A DNA stretch of 64,000 bases from UBA5078 sp964538025 (lineage in GTDB: Bacteria > Pseudomonadota > Gammaproteobacteria > Pseudomonadales > Pseudohongiellaceae), in the NCBI GenBank assembly GCA_964538025.1, contig CAZICZ010000005.1, positions 62,001 to 126,000 on the forward strand. Reading direction: 5' to 3'. Positions 26,095-35,385 of the stretch are shown in pieces (within the stretch, counting starts at the first letter, position 1; each line of letters begins with the position of its first letter). Below the pieces are notes generated by a model. It was given only the letters and a program-made list of their open reading frames with translations, made no database searches and was not told the DNA's origin. The position numbers and the translations under genes are program-made.

Positions 26095-27324
26095 TCAGTT
26101 TTTCTCTTCTTCGCCAAGGCCAAACGCGCTGTGCAGCGCACGTACGGCCAGTTCCAGGTATTTTTCTTCAATCACAACCGATATTTTAATTTCGGAAGTG
26201 GTGATGATCTGGATATTGATGGACTCGTCTGCAAGCGCCTTGAACATTTTGCTGGCAATGCCAGCATGGGAACGCATGCCAACACCGACCAGAGAAATCT
26301 TGGCGATCTTCTTGTCGAGAGTGACGCTACGCGCCTTCACGTCTTCCCCAATACGACCGATGATCTGGCGAGTTTGCTCGCTGTCGGCGCGCTTGACGGT
26401 AAAGGTGATATCAGTGGTGCCATCGGCAGAGACGTTCTGCACAATCACGTCCACTTCGATACCCGCATCACTGACAGGACCAATGACGCGATACGCGATT
26501 CCGGGGACATCTGGTACTCCGGAGACAGTCACTTTCGCCTCGTCTCTCGTAAACGCAATACCCGAGATGATGGGAGCTTCCATTTCGTTTTCTTCCTCTA
26601 AACTGATTAAGGTACCGGGGTCGTCTTCAAAGCTGGACAGCACGCGCAAGGGGACTTTGTATTTCCCGGCAAATTCCACCGACCGAATCTGCAGCACTTT
26701 CGCACCGAGACTCGCCAGTTCCAGCATTTCTTCAAACGTGATAGTGCGCAGCAGGCGGGCGTCTTCCACGACGCGTGGGTCCGTGGTGTACACGCCCTTT
26801 ACGTCGGTGTAGATCTGGCATTCGTCAGCCTTCAGAGCCGCAGCGAGCGCCACAGCCGAGGTGTCGGAACCGCCACGCCCAAGCGTTGTGATATTGCCCG
26901 CTTCATCAACGCCCTGAAATCCCGCCACAACGACGACATTGCCCTGCGCCAGTTCGCGGCGGATGTTGTGATCGTCGATCTCTTTGATGCGAGCGCGGGT
27001 ATAGGATTCATCTGTCAGGATGCGCACTTGCGCGCCGGTGAAGGAGCGCGCATTGCACCCGCGTTTTTGCAGGGCGATACATAGCAGCGCGATGGTCACC
27101 TGTTCGCCCGTGGACAGAAGCACGTCCAACTCCCGCGGGGACGGAGTCTCATCGATGTCGGTTGCCAGTGCGAGCAGGCGGTTGGTTTCCCCGCTCATGG
27201 CAGAAACAACCACCACCACATCGTGCCCTTCCTTTCGGGTGGCGATCACACGATCCGCCACCGCTTCGATACGCTCTACCGAGCCAACTGAAGTACCACC
27301 AAATTTTTGAACGTATAGTGCCAT
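26095..27324 (-). CDS. lysC: Aspartokinase
   Basis: Aspartokinase catalyses the first step of the aspartate family (lysine, threonine, methionine). The protein is 409 residues with KFGGTSVGSVERI at the start, the substrate region GFQGVDEAGNITTLGRGGSDTSA and two C-terminal ACT domains (about 265-409). The length and single-function layout match Pseudomonas-type aspartokinase rather than the E. coli fusion enzymes. Feedback control by lysine and threonine is typical of this type but not provable here. It lies between alaS and csrA as in Pseudomonas. Confidence 0.97.
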   Translation of the reverse strand: MALYVQKFGGTSVGSVERIEAVADRVIATRKEGHDVVVVVSAMSGETNRLLALATDIDETPSPRELDVLLSTGEQVTIALLCIALQKRGCNARSFTGAQVRILTDESYTRARIKEIDDHNIRRELAQGNVVVVAGFQGVDEAGNITTLGRGGSDTSAVALAAALKADECQIYTDVKGVYTTDPRVVEDARLLRTITFEEMLELASLGAKVLQIRSVEFAGKYKVPLRVLSSFEDDPGTLISLEEENEMEAPIISGIAFTRDEAKVTVSGVPDVPGIAYRVIGPVSDAGIEVDVIVQNVSADGTTDITFTVKRADSEQTRQIIGRIGEDVKARSVTLDKKIAKISLVGVGMRSHAGIASKMFKALADESINIQIITTSEIKISVVIEEKYLELAVRALHSAFGLGEEEKN

Positions 27325-27438
27325 TTTCGCTACTTAGGATTAAACGGGTGCAAATTAAACAAAATTGCCGTGGCCTTTGCAATCGCACCAGGGACCCGAC
27401 TCCCGGCCCTGCGATTCACGGCGTTTGACCTTCCTTTG

Positions 27439-30039
27439 TTACACGATCTTTTCCAGCCAGGGCTGCACGCTTGCCAGGGCCTGAGGCAATGCGGCGACGT
27501 CTGTACCGCCTGCCATGGCCATGTCGGCACGTCCACCGCCCTTGCCCCCAACCTGCAGCGCTACCATGTTCACGAGGTCACCGGCTTTGACGGTGTCGGT
27601 CAAATTCTGACTGACCCCTGCCACGATGCTGACCTTGCCGTCTTCAACGCTGGCGAGGACGACGACCGCGGTGCCCAACTTGTTCTTCACCTGATCCACG
27701 GTATCGCGCAGCGTTTTGGCAGTGAAGCCATTGACTGATTTGACGAGCAGTTTGACATTGCCCACCGCGATGGCTTCCGCCGCGATATCGTTGCCCGCGG
27801 CACCGGCAAGTTTTACCTTCAGTTGCTCCAGCTCTTTCTCCAACTGTCGATTGTTATGCAGGATGTGCTGCACTTTCTCGACGAGAGAATCGGCACCGGT
27901 TTTGACGATGTCTGTCAGTTGTCGCAATACCTGTTCCTGCTGGGTCACGATGGCAAGGGCGCCGGTGCCGGTTACGGCTTCAACGCGACGCACACCGGCA
28001 GCGATGCCGGACTCGCCGATCAGTTTGAACAAGCCAATGTCGCCCGTACGCTCAACATGCGTGCCGCCACACAGCTCGGTGGAGAACTCGCCCATGCTGA
28101 CCACGCGCACCTGATCCCCGTATTTTTCCCCGAACAGCGCCATAGCGCCTGCCTTCATGGCATCGTCAATTCCCATGACCTGCTTGGACACGGGCAGGTT
28201 TTTCAGAATCTGCGCATTGACCAGAGATTCCACTTCCGCCAATTCAGACGCACTCATGGCGCTGGAATGGGAGAAGTCGAAGCGCAGGCGATCTGCGGTC
28301 ACCAGCGAGCCCTTCTGTGTCACATGGGACCCCAGCACGGTGCGCAACGCGGCATGCAACAGATGGGTCGCGGAGTGATTGAGGGCGATCGCGGCGCGAA
28401 CAGATTCCGCCACAGTGGCCTCGACCTGTTCGCCCTGCTTCAGAGCGCCCGCACGCAGAATGCCACGGTGAATAAAATGCTCCCCCTGCTTCTGGGTATC
28501 CGTCACATCGAACACGGCAGACCCGTTGCTACTGCGCAAACTGCCCTTGTCACCCACCTGCCCGCCGGACTCGGCATAAAAGGGGCTGCGATCCAGAATC
28601 AGCAGCGCTTCGCCTTCACCGGCAATGCCATCGACTTTGCGACCGTCCTTGTACAGTGCCAGCACGGTAGCCTGTCCCTGCAGATGGTCGTACCCGATAA
28701 ACTCGGTGCTGCCCGTAATATCGATTGCGAGTTTCTCGACGGCGTTGAATTTGCCTGCCGCGCGCGCCTGTTGCTTCTGCACCGCCATGGCCGCGTCAAA
28801 GCCTGCGTAATCCAGCGTCAAACCATGTTCGCGCGCCACATCGTTGGTCAGATCCACCGGGAAGCCGAAGGTGTCGTACAGCCGGAACACGGTGTCGCCC
28901 GGCACAACCGTGCCACTGAGCTGCGCAATCGCGTCCTTCAGAATGGCCATGCCGTTGTCGAGTGTGCGGGCGAACTGTTGCTCTTCCTCGCGCAGAACGC
29001 GCTCTACCAGTGCCTGATGAGTGCGCAGTTCGGGATAGGCATCGCCCATCTGAGTGACCAGTTCTTCCACCAAGCGGTAGAAAAACACTTCCTTGACCCC
29101 AAGCTGATAGCCATGCCGCACGGCGCGGCGAATGATGCGGCGCAGCACATAACCGCGCCCCTCGTTGGACGGCACAACGCCATCGACCACGAGGAAGGAA
29201 CAGGAGCGAATGTGATCGGCGATGACCCGCAGAGACGTATTCATCGCATCGGCGGTGCCGGTAATGCGGGCGGCTGCCTTCAGCAGGCCCTGGAACAAAT
29301 CGATCTCATAGTTGCTGTGCACATGCTGCAGCACGGCGGCCAGACGCTCCAGTCCCATGCCCGTATCGACGGAGGGTTTGGGAAGCGGCGCCAAGCGTCC
29401 GTCGGGCTGGCGGTCGAACTGCATGAAGACGAGGTTCCAGATTTCGATGTAGCGATCGCCGTCATCGTCCGGGCTTCCGGGCGGTCCGCCGGCGACGTCC
29501 GGACCGTGATCGTAAAAAATTTCGGAACAAGGACCGCAGGGACCAGTGTCGCCCATGGCCCAGAAATTGTCCTTTTCACCAAGCTTGGAGAAGCGGCTGC
29601 GCGGCACACCGATTTCGTTCAACCAGATCGCTTCGGCCTCGTCATCCTCGTGAAACACGGTGACCCACAGTTTTTCGGCAGGCAGCTGAAGCTCCTTGGT
29701 AAGAAACTCCCAGGCAAAGCGAATCGCATCACGCTTGAAGTAATCGCCGAAACTGAAGTTGCCGAGCATTTCGAAAAAGGTGTGATGGCGCGCGGTATAC
29801 CCTACGTTTTCCAGATCATTGTGCTTGCCGCCTGCGCGGACACAACGTTGCGATGTCGTCGCCCGCGTATAGGAGCGCACTTCATTGCCGAGAAACAAAT
29901 CCTTGAATTGCACCATGCCCGCGTTGGTGAACAACAGCGTGGGGTCATTGGTCGGCACCAGAGAACTGCTGGCAACGATCTGATGCCCCTGGGACTGGAA
30001 GTAGTGCAAAAATTTCTGGCGAATCTCGGCAATTTTCAT
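27439..30039 (-). CDS. alaS: Alanine-tRNA ligase
   Basis: The 866-residue class II synthetase charges tRNA-Ala and edits mischarged Ser and Gly. Class II motifs occur in the first ~240 residues (FTNAGMVQFKDLFLG, ERLAAVLQHVHSNYEID). The editing domain has zinc ligands in HSATHLLHAAL and ELCGGTHVERTGDIG, and a C-terminal DHHA1/C-Ala domain carries GGKGGGRADMAMAGG. ATG 30039 (MKIAEIRQKF) is preferred; a TTG 12 nt upstream would add four residues. Confidence 0.97.
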   Translation of the reverse strand: MKIAEIRQKFLHYFQSQGHQIVASSSLVPTNDPTLLFTNAGMVQFKDLFLGNEVRSYTRATTSQRCVRAGGKHNDLENVGYTARHHTFFEMLGNFSFGDYFKRDAIRFAWEFLTKELQLPAEKLWVTVFHEDDEAEAIWLNEIGVPRSRFSKLGEKDNFWAMGDTGPCGPCSEIFYDHGPDVAGGPPGSPDDDGDRYIEIWNLVFMQFDRQPDGRLAPLPKPSVDTGMGLERLAAVLQHVHSNYEIDLFQGLLKAAARITGTADAMNTSLRVIADHIRSCSFLVVDGVVPSNEGRGYVLRRIIRRAVRHGYQLGVKEVFFYRLVEELVTQMGDAYPELRTHQALVERVLREEEQQFARTLDNGMAILKDAIAQLSGTVVPGDTVFRLYDTFGFPVDLTNDVAREHGLTLDYAGFDAAMAVQKQQARAAGKFNAVEKLAIDITGSTEFIGYDHLQGQATVLALYKDGRKVDGIAGEGEALLILDRSPFYAESGGQVGDKGSLRSSNGSAVFDVTDTQKQGEHFIHRGILRAGALKQGEQVEATVAESVRAAIALNHSATHLLHAALRTVLGSHVTQKGSLVTADRLRFDFSHSSAMSASELAEVESLVNAQILKNLPVSKQVMGIDDAMKAGAMALFGEKYGDQVRVVSMGEFSTELCGGTHVERTGDIGLFKLIGESGIAAGVRRVEAVTGTGALAIVTQQEQVLRQLTDIVKTGADSLVEKVQHILHNNRQLEKELEQLKVKLAGAAGNDIAAEAIAVGNVKLLVKSVNGFTAKTLRDTVDQVKNKLGTAVVVLASVEDGKVSIVAGVSQNLTDTVKAGDLVNMVALQVGGKGGGRADMAMAGGTDVAALPQALASVQPWLEKIV

Positions 30040-30080
30040 CGGCGTATCCAAGAACAGGTTTCTAAGGAAAAAGGCGCGGA

Positions 30081-30086
30081 ATTATA
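30081..30086 (-). promoter_or_regulatory. alaS: Putative -10 element of the alaS promoter
   Basis: A perfect TATAAT on the minus strand lies 41 nt upstream of the alaS ATG. The -35 region at 17-nt spacing (CTGTAA) is weak. Confidence 0.5.
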
Positions 30087-30110
30087 CCGCTAACTTCGCG
30101 GATTTACAGA

Positions 30111-31157
30111 TCAATCTTCAGAGACGATCACGTGTCCGTTACTGGACAGCAGAATGGCAATCGGCCGCGTCTTGGGGAAGTGGGACATCACGATGGTGGT
30201 GATGATCAGCAGCGGAACGCACAGGAACATGCCGGGCACGCCCCAGATCGCTCCCCACAGCGCGAGATTGAACAGGATCACCACGGGACTGAGGTTCAGG
30301 GACGTCCCGGTAATGCGGGGTTCAAGAATATTGCCGATTAGCACCTGCAGGGCGGAAATCCCGAAAAGGACCGTAAAAAACAGCCCAAAATCATCATTGG
30401 ATTGTGCCAATGCCATCAGCGACGGGAAGATTGTGGCGATGATGGAGCCGATCGTGGGAATGAAGTTCAGCAGGAAAATCAGCAAACCCCAGATTTCCGC
30501 AAAATTGATGTCCAGCATGCGCAGGAGCAGGTAGCTCAGCGTTCCAGTCGCCGCACTGGCCAGAAACTTGATACTCAGATACTTCTGCACATCGGCCTTG
30601 ATCTGCGCCAGGATTCGCAGCAGGCGTTTTTCACGCTGCGGGTCCCCCACCAGTGCAGAAAGTTTGCGCGTGAAATTGCCCTGTTCGAACAACAGAAACA
30701 TCACATAGATCAGAATCAGCAGGCTGTCCCGCGCAATGCTGGTAAAGGACACCGCAATACTGGTGACAATCGCCGACAGATCAAGACGTTCTGAGGCGGT
30801 CTGCAAAAACCCCTCGATCGGCAAATACTCGGTGTAAGGCAATCGGTCCCACAGCGCGCGCAGATTCGCCTCGTACGTCGAGGTCACATTGCCCAAATCG
30901 TTCAGGCTACCGCCGACAAACTGCACGAGAACTGAGATGCCGAACATAAAACTGAGAATGGAAAACGCGAAACAGAGAAAGCGCGGCAGGCCGAAGCGGC
31001 CGATGCGCAGACGCGCAAAGCCACTGGCCAGCAGATTGATCAGGTACCAGATAGCAATGGCGATGACCAGCGGCAGCAACAAGTCCTGCGCCACGATCAG
31101 CAAGGTGAATACCAGAGCGGTAATCAGCATCGCCATCGCAAATTTCATCAGCTTCAT
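30111..31157 (-). CDS. AI-2E/PerM-family inner-membrane permease
   Basis: This 348-residue polytopic membrane protein has hydrophobic helices paired at about 5-45 and 60-85. Others lie in the 145-165 and 210-320 regions, separated by a hydrophilic domain, which is the AI-2E transporter (formerly DUF20/PerM) layout. Family segments include LLIFLLNFIPTIGSIIATIFPSLMAL and the late ILFNLALWGAIWGVPGMFLCVPLL. Members have been assigned autoinducer export, sodium-proton exchange or ion flux, so the substrate stays open. It reads in the same direction as the upstream DsbD-like gene with 182 nt between them. Confidence 0.88.
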   Translation of the reverse strand: MKLMKFAMAMLITALVFTLLIVAQDLLLPLVIAIAIWYLINLLASGFARLRIGRFGLPRFLCFAFSILSFMFGISVLVQFVGGSLNDLGNVTSTYEANLRALWDRLPYTEYLPIEGFLQTASERLDLSAIVTSIAVSFTSIARDSLLILIYVMFLLFEQGNFTRKLSALVGDPQREKRLLRILAQIKADVQKYLSIKFLASAATGTLSYLLLRMLDINFAEIWGLLIFLLNFIPTIGSIIATIFPSLMALAQSNDDFGLFFTVLFGISALQVLIGNILEPRITGTSLNLSPVVILFNLALWGAIWGVPGMFLCVPLLIITTIVMSHFPKTRPIAILLSSNGHVIVSED

Positions 31158-31339
31158 TGCTTCGGTTCTCTGTTCACAACGGGATTCAATGGCGGGAGTG
31201 ATGCGGCGAGGTGTGGATTTCCGCTCACGCCCTCAGGCGTAAAAAGCGGGCCCAGAATAGCATAAAAATAAGGCACTACGAGGGGTGGCGGGACGGGGAA
31301 CGTCCGCAGCGTCGAGGTGCCGAAGCCGCGGGGTCGCCC

Positions 31340-33496
31340 TTATATTTGATTGAACGCGTCGACCATCAGCGAGGGGGTCAGGATCTGCGGCAAAATGACC
31401 GGCTCTGCCCCTGCGCCCGGATACAACAGGTACAGCGGCACGCTGGGACGGTTGAAGGAATCGAGCACTCGGGTAATTTCCGGGTCCTGATTAGTCCAGT
31501 CACCTTTGAGATAGACAATATTCTTGTCGGCCATGGCCTGAATGACACGTTCGGAACTGAGCGTTGTTTGCTCATTGGCAAGACAGGTAATGCACCAGGC
31601 CGCCGTCATGTTGATAAAGACGGGCTGACCGGCTGCCTGCAGCGCCTCGAAGCGGGCGGCACTGAAGGGCTCGTAGGCAGCGTCGCCAAATTGCTCTTCA
31701 TCGTCCAGACTCGCCATGCCGCCCGAGCCTTGTCGTGCCTCCAGCAGAGGGGATTGCAGTGCGTAAAGAGCCAGCACGATGACGACGGCTGACAGAACAG
31801 CATTTGCGCGGCGCCAGAACGGACCCACACTGCTGCGCTGCTTGAGCAGCCACAAACCGAAGGCAAGCAACAGACAGGACCCCACCACGACCGCCATGCC
31901 ATTCACGCCCACCTGATTGCCCAGCACCCAGAGTAACCACAGCACGGTGGCATACATCGGGAAGGCCATGAACTCCTTGAAGGTATTCATCCATGCACCG
32001 GGCTTGGGCAAGAACGCCAGAAGGGCCGGGGTAAACGAGAGCAACAGGAACGGCAGTGCCATGCCCAGTCCGAGGAAGAAGAAGACCACCATCGCCACCC
32101 ACCAGGATTGGGACAGGGCAAAGCCCAGTGCTGCTCCCATAAACGGCGCGGTGCAGGGGCTCGCCACGACGGTTGCGAGAACGCCGGTGAAGAAGGACCC
32201 TTTGTATCCGGATTTGCTGGCGAGGCTGCTGCCGATGCCCATCATCCCTGTGCCAAACTCAAACACGCCGGAAAGGCTCAGTCCGAAGGTAAAGAACAGA
32301 TAGATCAGGAGCGCTACAAACCAGGGGGACTGCAGCTGGAAGGCCCAGCCGACCGCTTCGCCCCCTGCCCGCAGTCCGATCAGAATCGTGGCCAGCACCA
32401 TGAAGGTCACGATGATGCCCGCGGTGTAGGAAAGCCCGTGCAGGCGCTGTTCATGGTGCGCGGACTGAGCGCCGGCGGCAAAACTGAGAACCTTGAGTGA
32501 GAGTACGGGGAAGACGCAGGGCATCAGATTGAGTATCAAGCCGCCAGCCAATGCAAAGAAAATGATGGTCGCAAGGCCGGGACCACCCTGCGCAGAACCT
32601 TCGCCGCCGGCATTGGCAGCCAAAGCTGTAATGGAGGCCAGATTGCTGGCACTGGCAGGTTCGGCCGTGACCAGATAGCCCTGAATGCGGCCGGTAGCAT
32701 CTTCGACGGAAAGCACCCCTTTGATCTGGTCGTTCTCTACACGGAAGCGTCTGGCCAGTTCGTGCGTGATCTGGACCATGCCGGGAGCGAAAGTGAGCTC
32801 GCGCAGCGGAGCCGGCTTGAGAATCCGTTTGCTCTCGGGGAAGAACCAGACATTCCGGGCGCCCTCGAACAGGAGCTCGTCTGAGAGAAAGGACAGGCTG
32901 ATGCGCTCGCCACCCGTGGCATAAAGCGCTTGGATCGTGTTCTCTTCGTGCGGCAGGGAGGCGCGTGCCTGCTCAAATGCGCTCACCCAGCGGGGGTCAG
33001 CTTCCAGTGATGTTCCGGAAACGGGCAGGGTAATGCCGATGGTGCCTTCGCCCAAAATGCAGATTTCGTCGCACACCTGCCAGCGCAAAAACACGGAAGC
33101 GGAAAAGGTGTCCTCTTGAAAGCTCTGGGGGACCTGAACGGTGACTGGCAGGAAAATTTCATTCTCGTAGGCAAAGGTCACCAGGTCGGAGCCGGGAAAC
33201 GGCAGCCAGGTGGGCGTGGGAAACTGCAGCTCGCCAGCAACGGCGCCTTCCGGCAACTGCCATTCCACCAGCGTCGTGGCATCGCCACTGTCACCTTGCC
33301 AGCGGGAATACGTGTGCCAGTGTTCGGTCGGGTCGAGCCGGACGGCAAGCGAAAGGGTTTCCCCAGGCACCGCATTGAGGCTTTCGGAGACAAGTTCGAC
33401 CTCAATCTCCTCGCCCTGCAAGACCTCTGCCCGCGCAAGCACGGACAGCGACAGCAGCGCGCTTGGCACCAGCAGCCACCTCAGCAGATTTCGCAT
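31340..33496 (-). CDS. DsbD/ScsB-like thiol:disulfide interchange reductase
   Basis: This 718-residue transmembrane reductase carries electrons from cytoplasmic thioredoxin to periplasmic disulfide proteins. It has a signal peptide (cleavage near ARA-EV) and an N-terminal periplasmic domain (about 24-280) with the cysteine pair in RWQVCDEICILGEG. Eight or so membrane helices (about 310-600) hold LNLMPCVFPVLSLK and VVASPCTAPFMGAALG as the paired membrane cysteines. A C-terminal thioredoxin domain has the motif AWCITC. The long N-terminal domain resembles ScsB more than classic DsbD. DsbC, encoded a few kilobases away, is a likely client. Confidence 0.9.
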   Translation of the reverse strand: MRNLLRWLLVPSALLSLSVLARAEVLQGEEIEVELVSESLNAVPGETLSLAVRLDPTEHWHTYSRWQGDSGDATTLVEWQLPEGAVAGELQFPTPTWLPFPGSDLVTFAYENEIFLPVTVQVPQSFQEDTFSASVFLRWQVCDEICILGEGTIGITLPVSGTSLEADPRWVSAFEQARASLPHEENTIQALYATGGERISLSFLSDELLFEGARNVWFFPESKRILKPAPLRELTFAPGMVQITHELARRFRVENDQIKGVLSVEDATGRIQGYLVTAEPASASNLASITALAANAGGEGSAQGGPGLATIIFFALAGGLILNLMPCVFPVLSLKVLSFAAGAQSAHHEQRLHGLSYTAGIIVTFMVLATILIGLRAGGEAVGWAFQLQSPWFVALLIYLFFTFGLSLSGVFEFGTGMMGIGSSLASKSGYKGSFFTGVLATVVASPCTAPFMGAALGFALSQSWWVAMVVFFFLGLGMALPFLLLSFTPALLAFLPKPGAWMNTFKEFMAFPMYATVLWLLWVLGNQVGVNGMAVVVGSCLLLAFGLWLLKQRSSVGPFWRRANAVLSAVVIVLALYALQSPLLEARQGSGGMASLDDEEQFGDAAYEPFSAARFEALQAAGQPVFINMTAAWCITCLANEQTTLSSERVIQAMADKNIVYLKGDWTNQDPEITRVLDSFNRPSVPLYLLYPGAGAEPVILPQILTPSLMVDAFNQI

Positions 33497-33606
33497 GCAC
33501 GTCTCTCCCTAGTTTTGTTTTCGTCAGTTGGCACGGATTGTACCGCCTGAGCGCCCGTTCGCGGGCCAGAATTTGTGATAAAAAGTAACACTGTCAATCG
33601 CTTGGC

Positions 33607-35385
33607 TCAAGCCCGTGGCATGGCGGCCAGAGGCTTTGCGCCCGCGACCTCCCAGTGCTCCACCAACAGCTGCAGGCTGCGCTGTCCGCGAAACTCGTTG
33701 ATATCGAGGCGATAGACCAGCCGAATGTCAGCCTTGTTACAGGCCTCCCATTGCGCCACATCCGTGTTGAAAGCGATGGCATCCAGCAGCATGGCAGGAT
33801 CATCGTGGGGACTCAGCACCATTTTCAGATGCGACTCCCCTACCCGTCTGGCCTGCACGAGTCGAAACTCCCCGTCAAAACAGGGCTCCGGAAACTGCTG
33901 CCCCCACGGGCCGGCATCCCTGAGCAATTGGGCATTGGAGAGCGTGATTTCGTGTGCCGCCAACGCGCCGTCCGTGATCCAGAGGGCCTGCAACTGTTCC
34001 GGCGATAGCTGGGCTGCCACCGCATCCGCAAAGGCGGCACTGAAGGTGTCGTAAGCGTCCCGGGGAAGACTGAGCCCCGCGGCCATCGCATGTCCGCCAA
34101 AGCGCGAAATCAGACCCGGATGCCGTGTGGCAACACTGTCGAGGACATCGCGAATATGAACGCCTGGGACCGATCGGGCCGACCCCTTTAGTTGCATGAC
34201 GCCATCACTGTCCGCGCCAGCATCCGCGAACGCGATCACCGGCCGGTGCATCTGTTCTTTGAGGCGCGCTGCCAAAATCCCGATCACCCCCTGATGCCAC
34301 TGAGGCTGATAAACGCATAGTCCGGCGGGCACACGGTCGGGGTCCAAGCGCAGTTGCGCCAGCGAGGCGAGCGCCTGATCACGCATTTCGCCCTCAATTT
34401 CCTTGCGCTGCTGGTTCATTTTGTCGAGTGCCAGCGCCATCTCCATGGCATGGTCTGCGTGATCTGTCAGCAAACACTCGATCCCCAGAGCCATATCGTC
34501 CAGTCGTCCTGCGGCATTCAGGCGAGGCGCCACCGCGAAACCAAGATCGCTCGCCACCAGAGTGGCACGCTGGCGTTTGCCCAGTCGAAGAAGTGCATCA
34601 ATGCCAGGGCAGACGCGTCCGGCGCGGATGCGCTTGAGCCCTTCATTGACCAGAATGCGGTTGTTGCGATCCAGGGGCACGACATCGGCCACCGTCCCCA
34701 GTGCCACGATATCGAGGTAATCCGCGAGCGTCGGCTCCGTGATGCCGGACGCGGTAAACCAACCATCGCGACGAAGCGATGCGCGCAGTGCCGCCATCAG
34801 ATAAAAGACCACGCCAACCCCGGCCAGGGACTTACTGGGAAATCCGCAACTGGAAAGAGTGGGATTGACGATGGCATCCGCCGCCGGCAGTTGAGCGCCG
34901 GGAAGGTGATGGTCAGTGATGAGCACCTGAACACCTGCGGCGTGCGCTGCCATAACGCCTTCCACGCTGGAAATCCCGTTGTCGACAGTCATCAGCAGAT
35001 CGGGGGACTTCTGGCACGCCAGTGCCACAATCTCCGGGCTTAGGCCATACCCGTAGTCGAAGCGGTTGGGCACGATGTAATCCACATGGACAAACCCCAT
35101 CGCGCGCAGTGCACGTATCGCCAACGCGCAGCTGGTGGCACCGTCAGCATCAAAGTCCGACACGATGACAATCTTGCCCTGCAGGGCGAGTTGGGTTTGC
35201 AGCAGCGCAACAGCGGACTCGATGCCGCTCAGCAGATGCGGGGGATGCAGGGCAGCGAAATCCAGCGGGATGTCAGCGTCCTGCTGCAGATCGCGCGCCG
35301 CGTAAATGCGTTGCAGCAGTGGCGGCACTGCCGCGCTGAAACGGTGCGTCTCGGGCACAGTCCTGCGGCAGATGCGCGGCGTCAC
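33607..35385 (-). CDS. recJ: Single-stranded-DNA-specific exonuclease RecJ
   Basis: RecJ is a 592-residue 5'-3' exonuclease acting in RecF-pathway recombination, mismatch and base-excision repair. The DHH-family motifs are present: DFDADGATS, VDNGISS, ITDHHLPGAQLP, and the DHHA1-type GGHAMAAGLSLP. The substitution DFDAD for the common DYDAD is conservative. The GTG start overlaps the thrC stop by 4 nt (GTGA), so the gene is translationally tied to hom-thrC, an arrangement also known in related bacteria. Confidence 0.95.
   Translation of the reverse strand: MTPRICRRTVPETHRFSAAVPPLLQRIYAARDLQQDADIPLDFAALHPPHLLSGIESAVALLQTQLALQGKIVIVSDFDADGATSCALAIRALRAMGFVHVDYIVPNRFDYGYGLSPEIVALACQKSPDLLMTVDNGISSVEGVMAAHAAGVQVLITDHHLPGAQLPAADAIVNPTLSSCGFPSKSLAGVGVVFYLMAALRASLRRDGWFTASGITEPTLADYLDIVALGTVADVVPLDRNNRILVNEGLKRIRAGRVCPGIDALLRLGKRQRATLVASDLGFAVAPRLNAAGRLDDMALGIECLLTDHADHAMEMALALDKMNQQRKEIEGEMRDQALASLAQLRLDPDRVPAGLCVYQPQWHQGVIGILAARLKEQMHRPVIAFADAGADSDGVMQLKGSARSVPGVHIRDVLDSVATRHPGLISRFGGHAMAAGLSLPRDAYDTFSAAFADAVAAQLSPEQLQALWITDGALAAHEITLSNAQLLRDAGPWGQQFPEPCFDGEFRLVQARRVGESHLKMVLSPHDDPAMLLDAIAFNTDVAQWEACNKADIRLVYRLDINEFRGQRSLQLLVEHWEVAGAKPLAAMPRA

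Noticed and set aside
27325..27438. Possible lysine riboswitch upstream of lysC
   Set aside because: The gap to alaS is only 114 nt, too short for the lysine aptamer plus expression platform, and no conserved core is visible.
27823..30093. Very long open frame on the plus strand opposite alaS
   Set aside because: It is fully antisense to a certain alaS, its translation has no recognisable domain, and such shadows are common in GC-rich genes.
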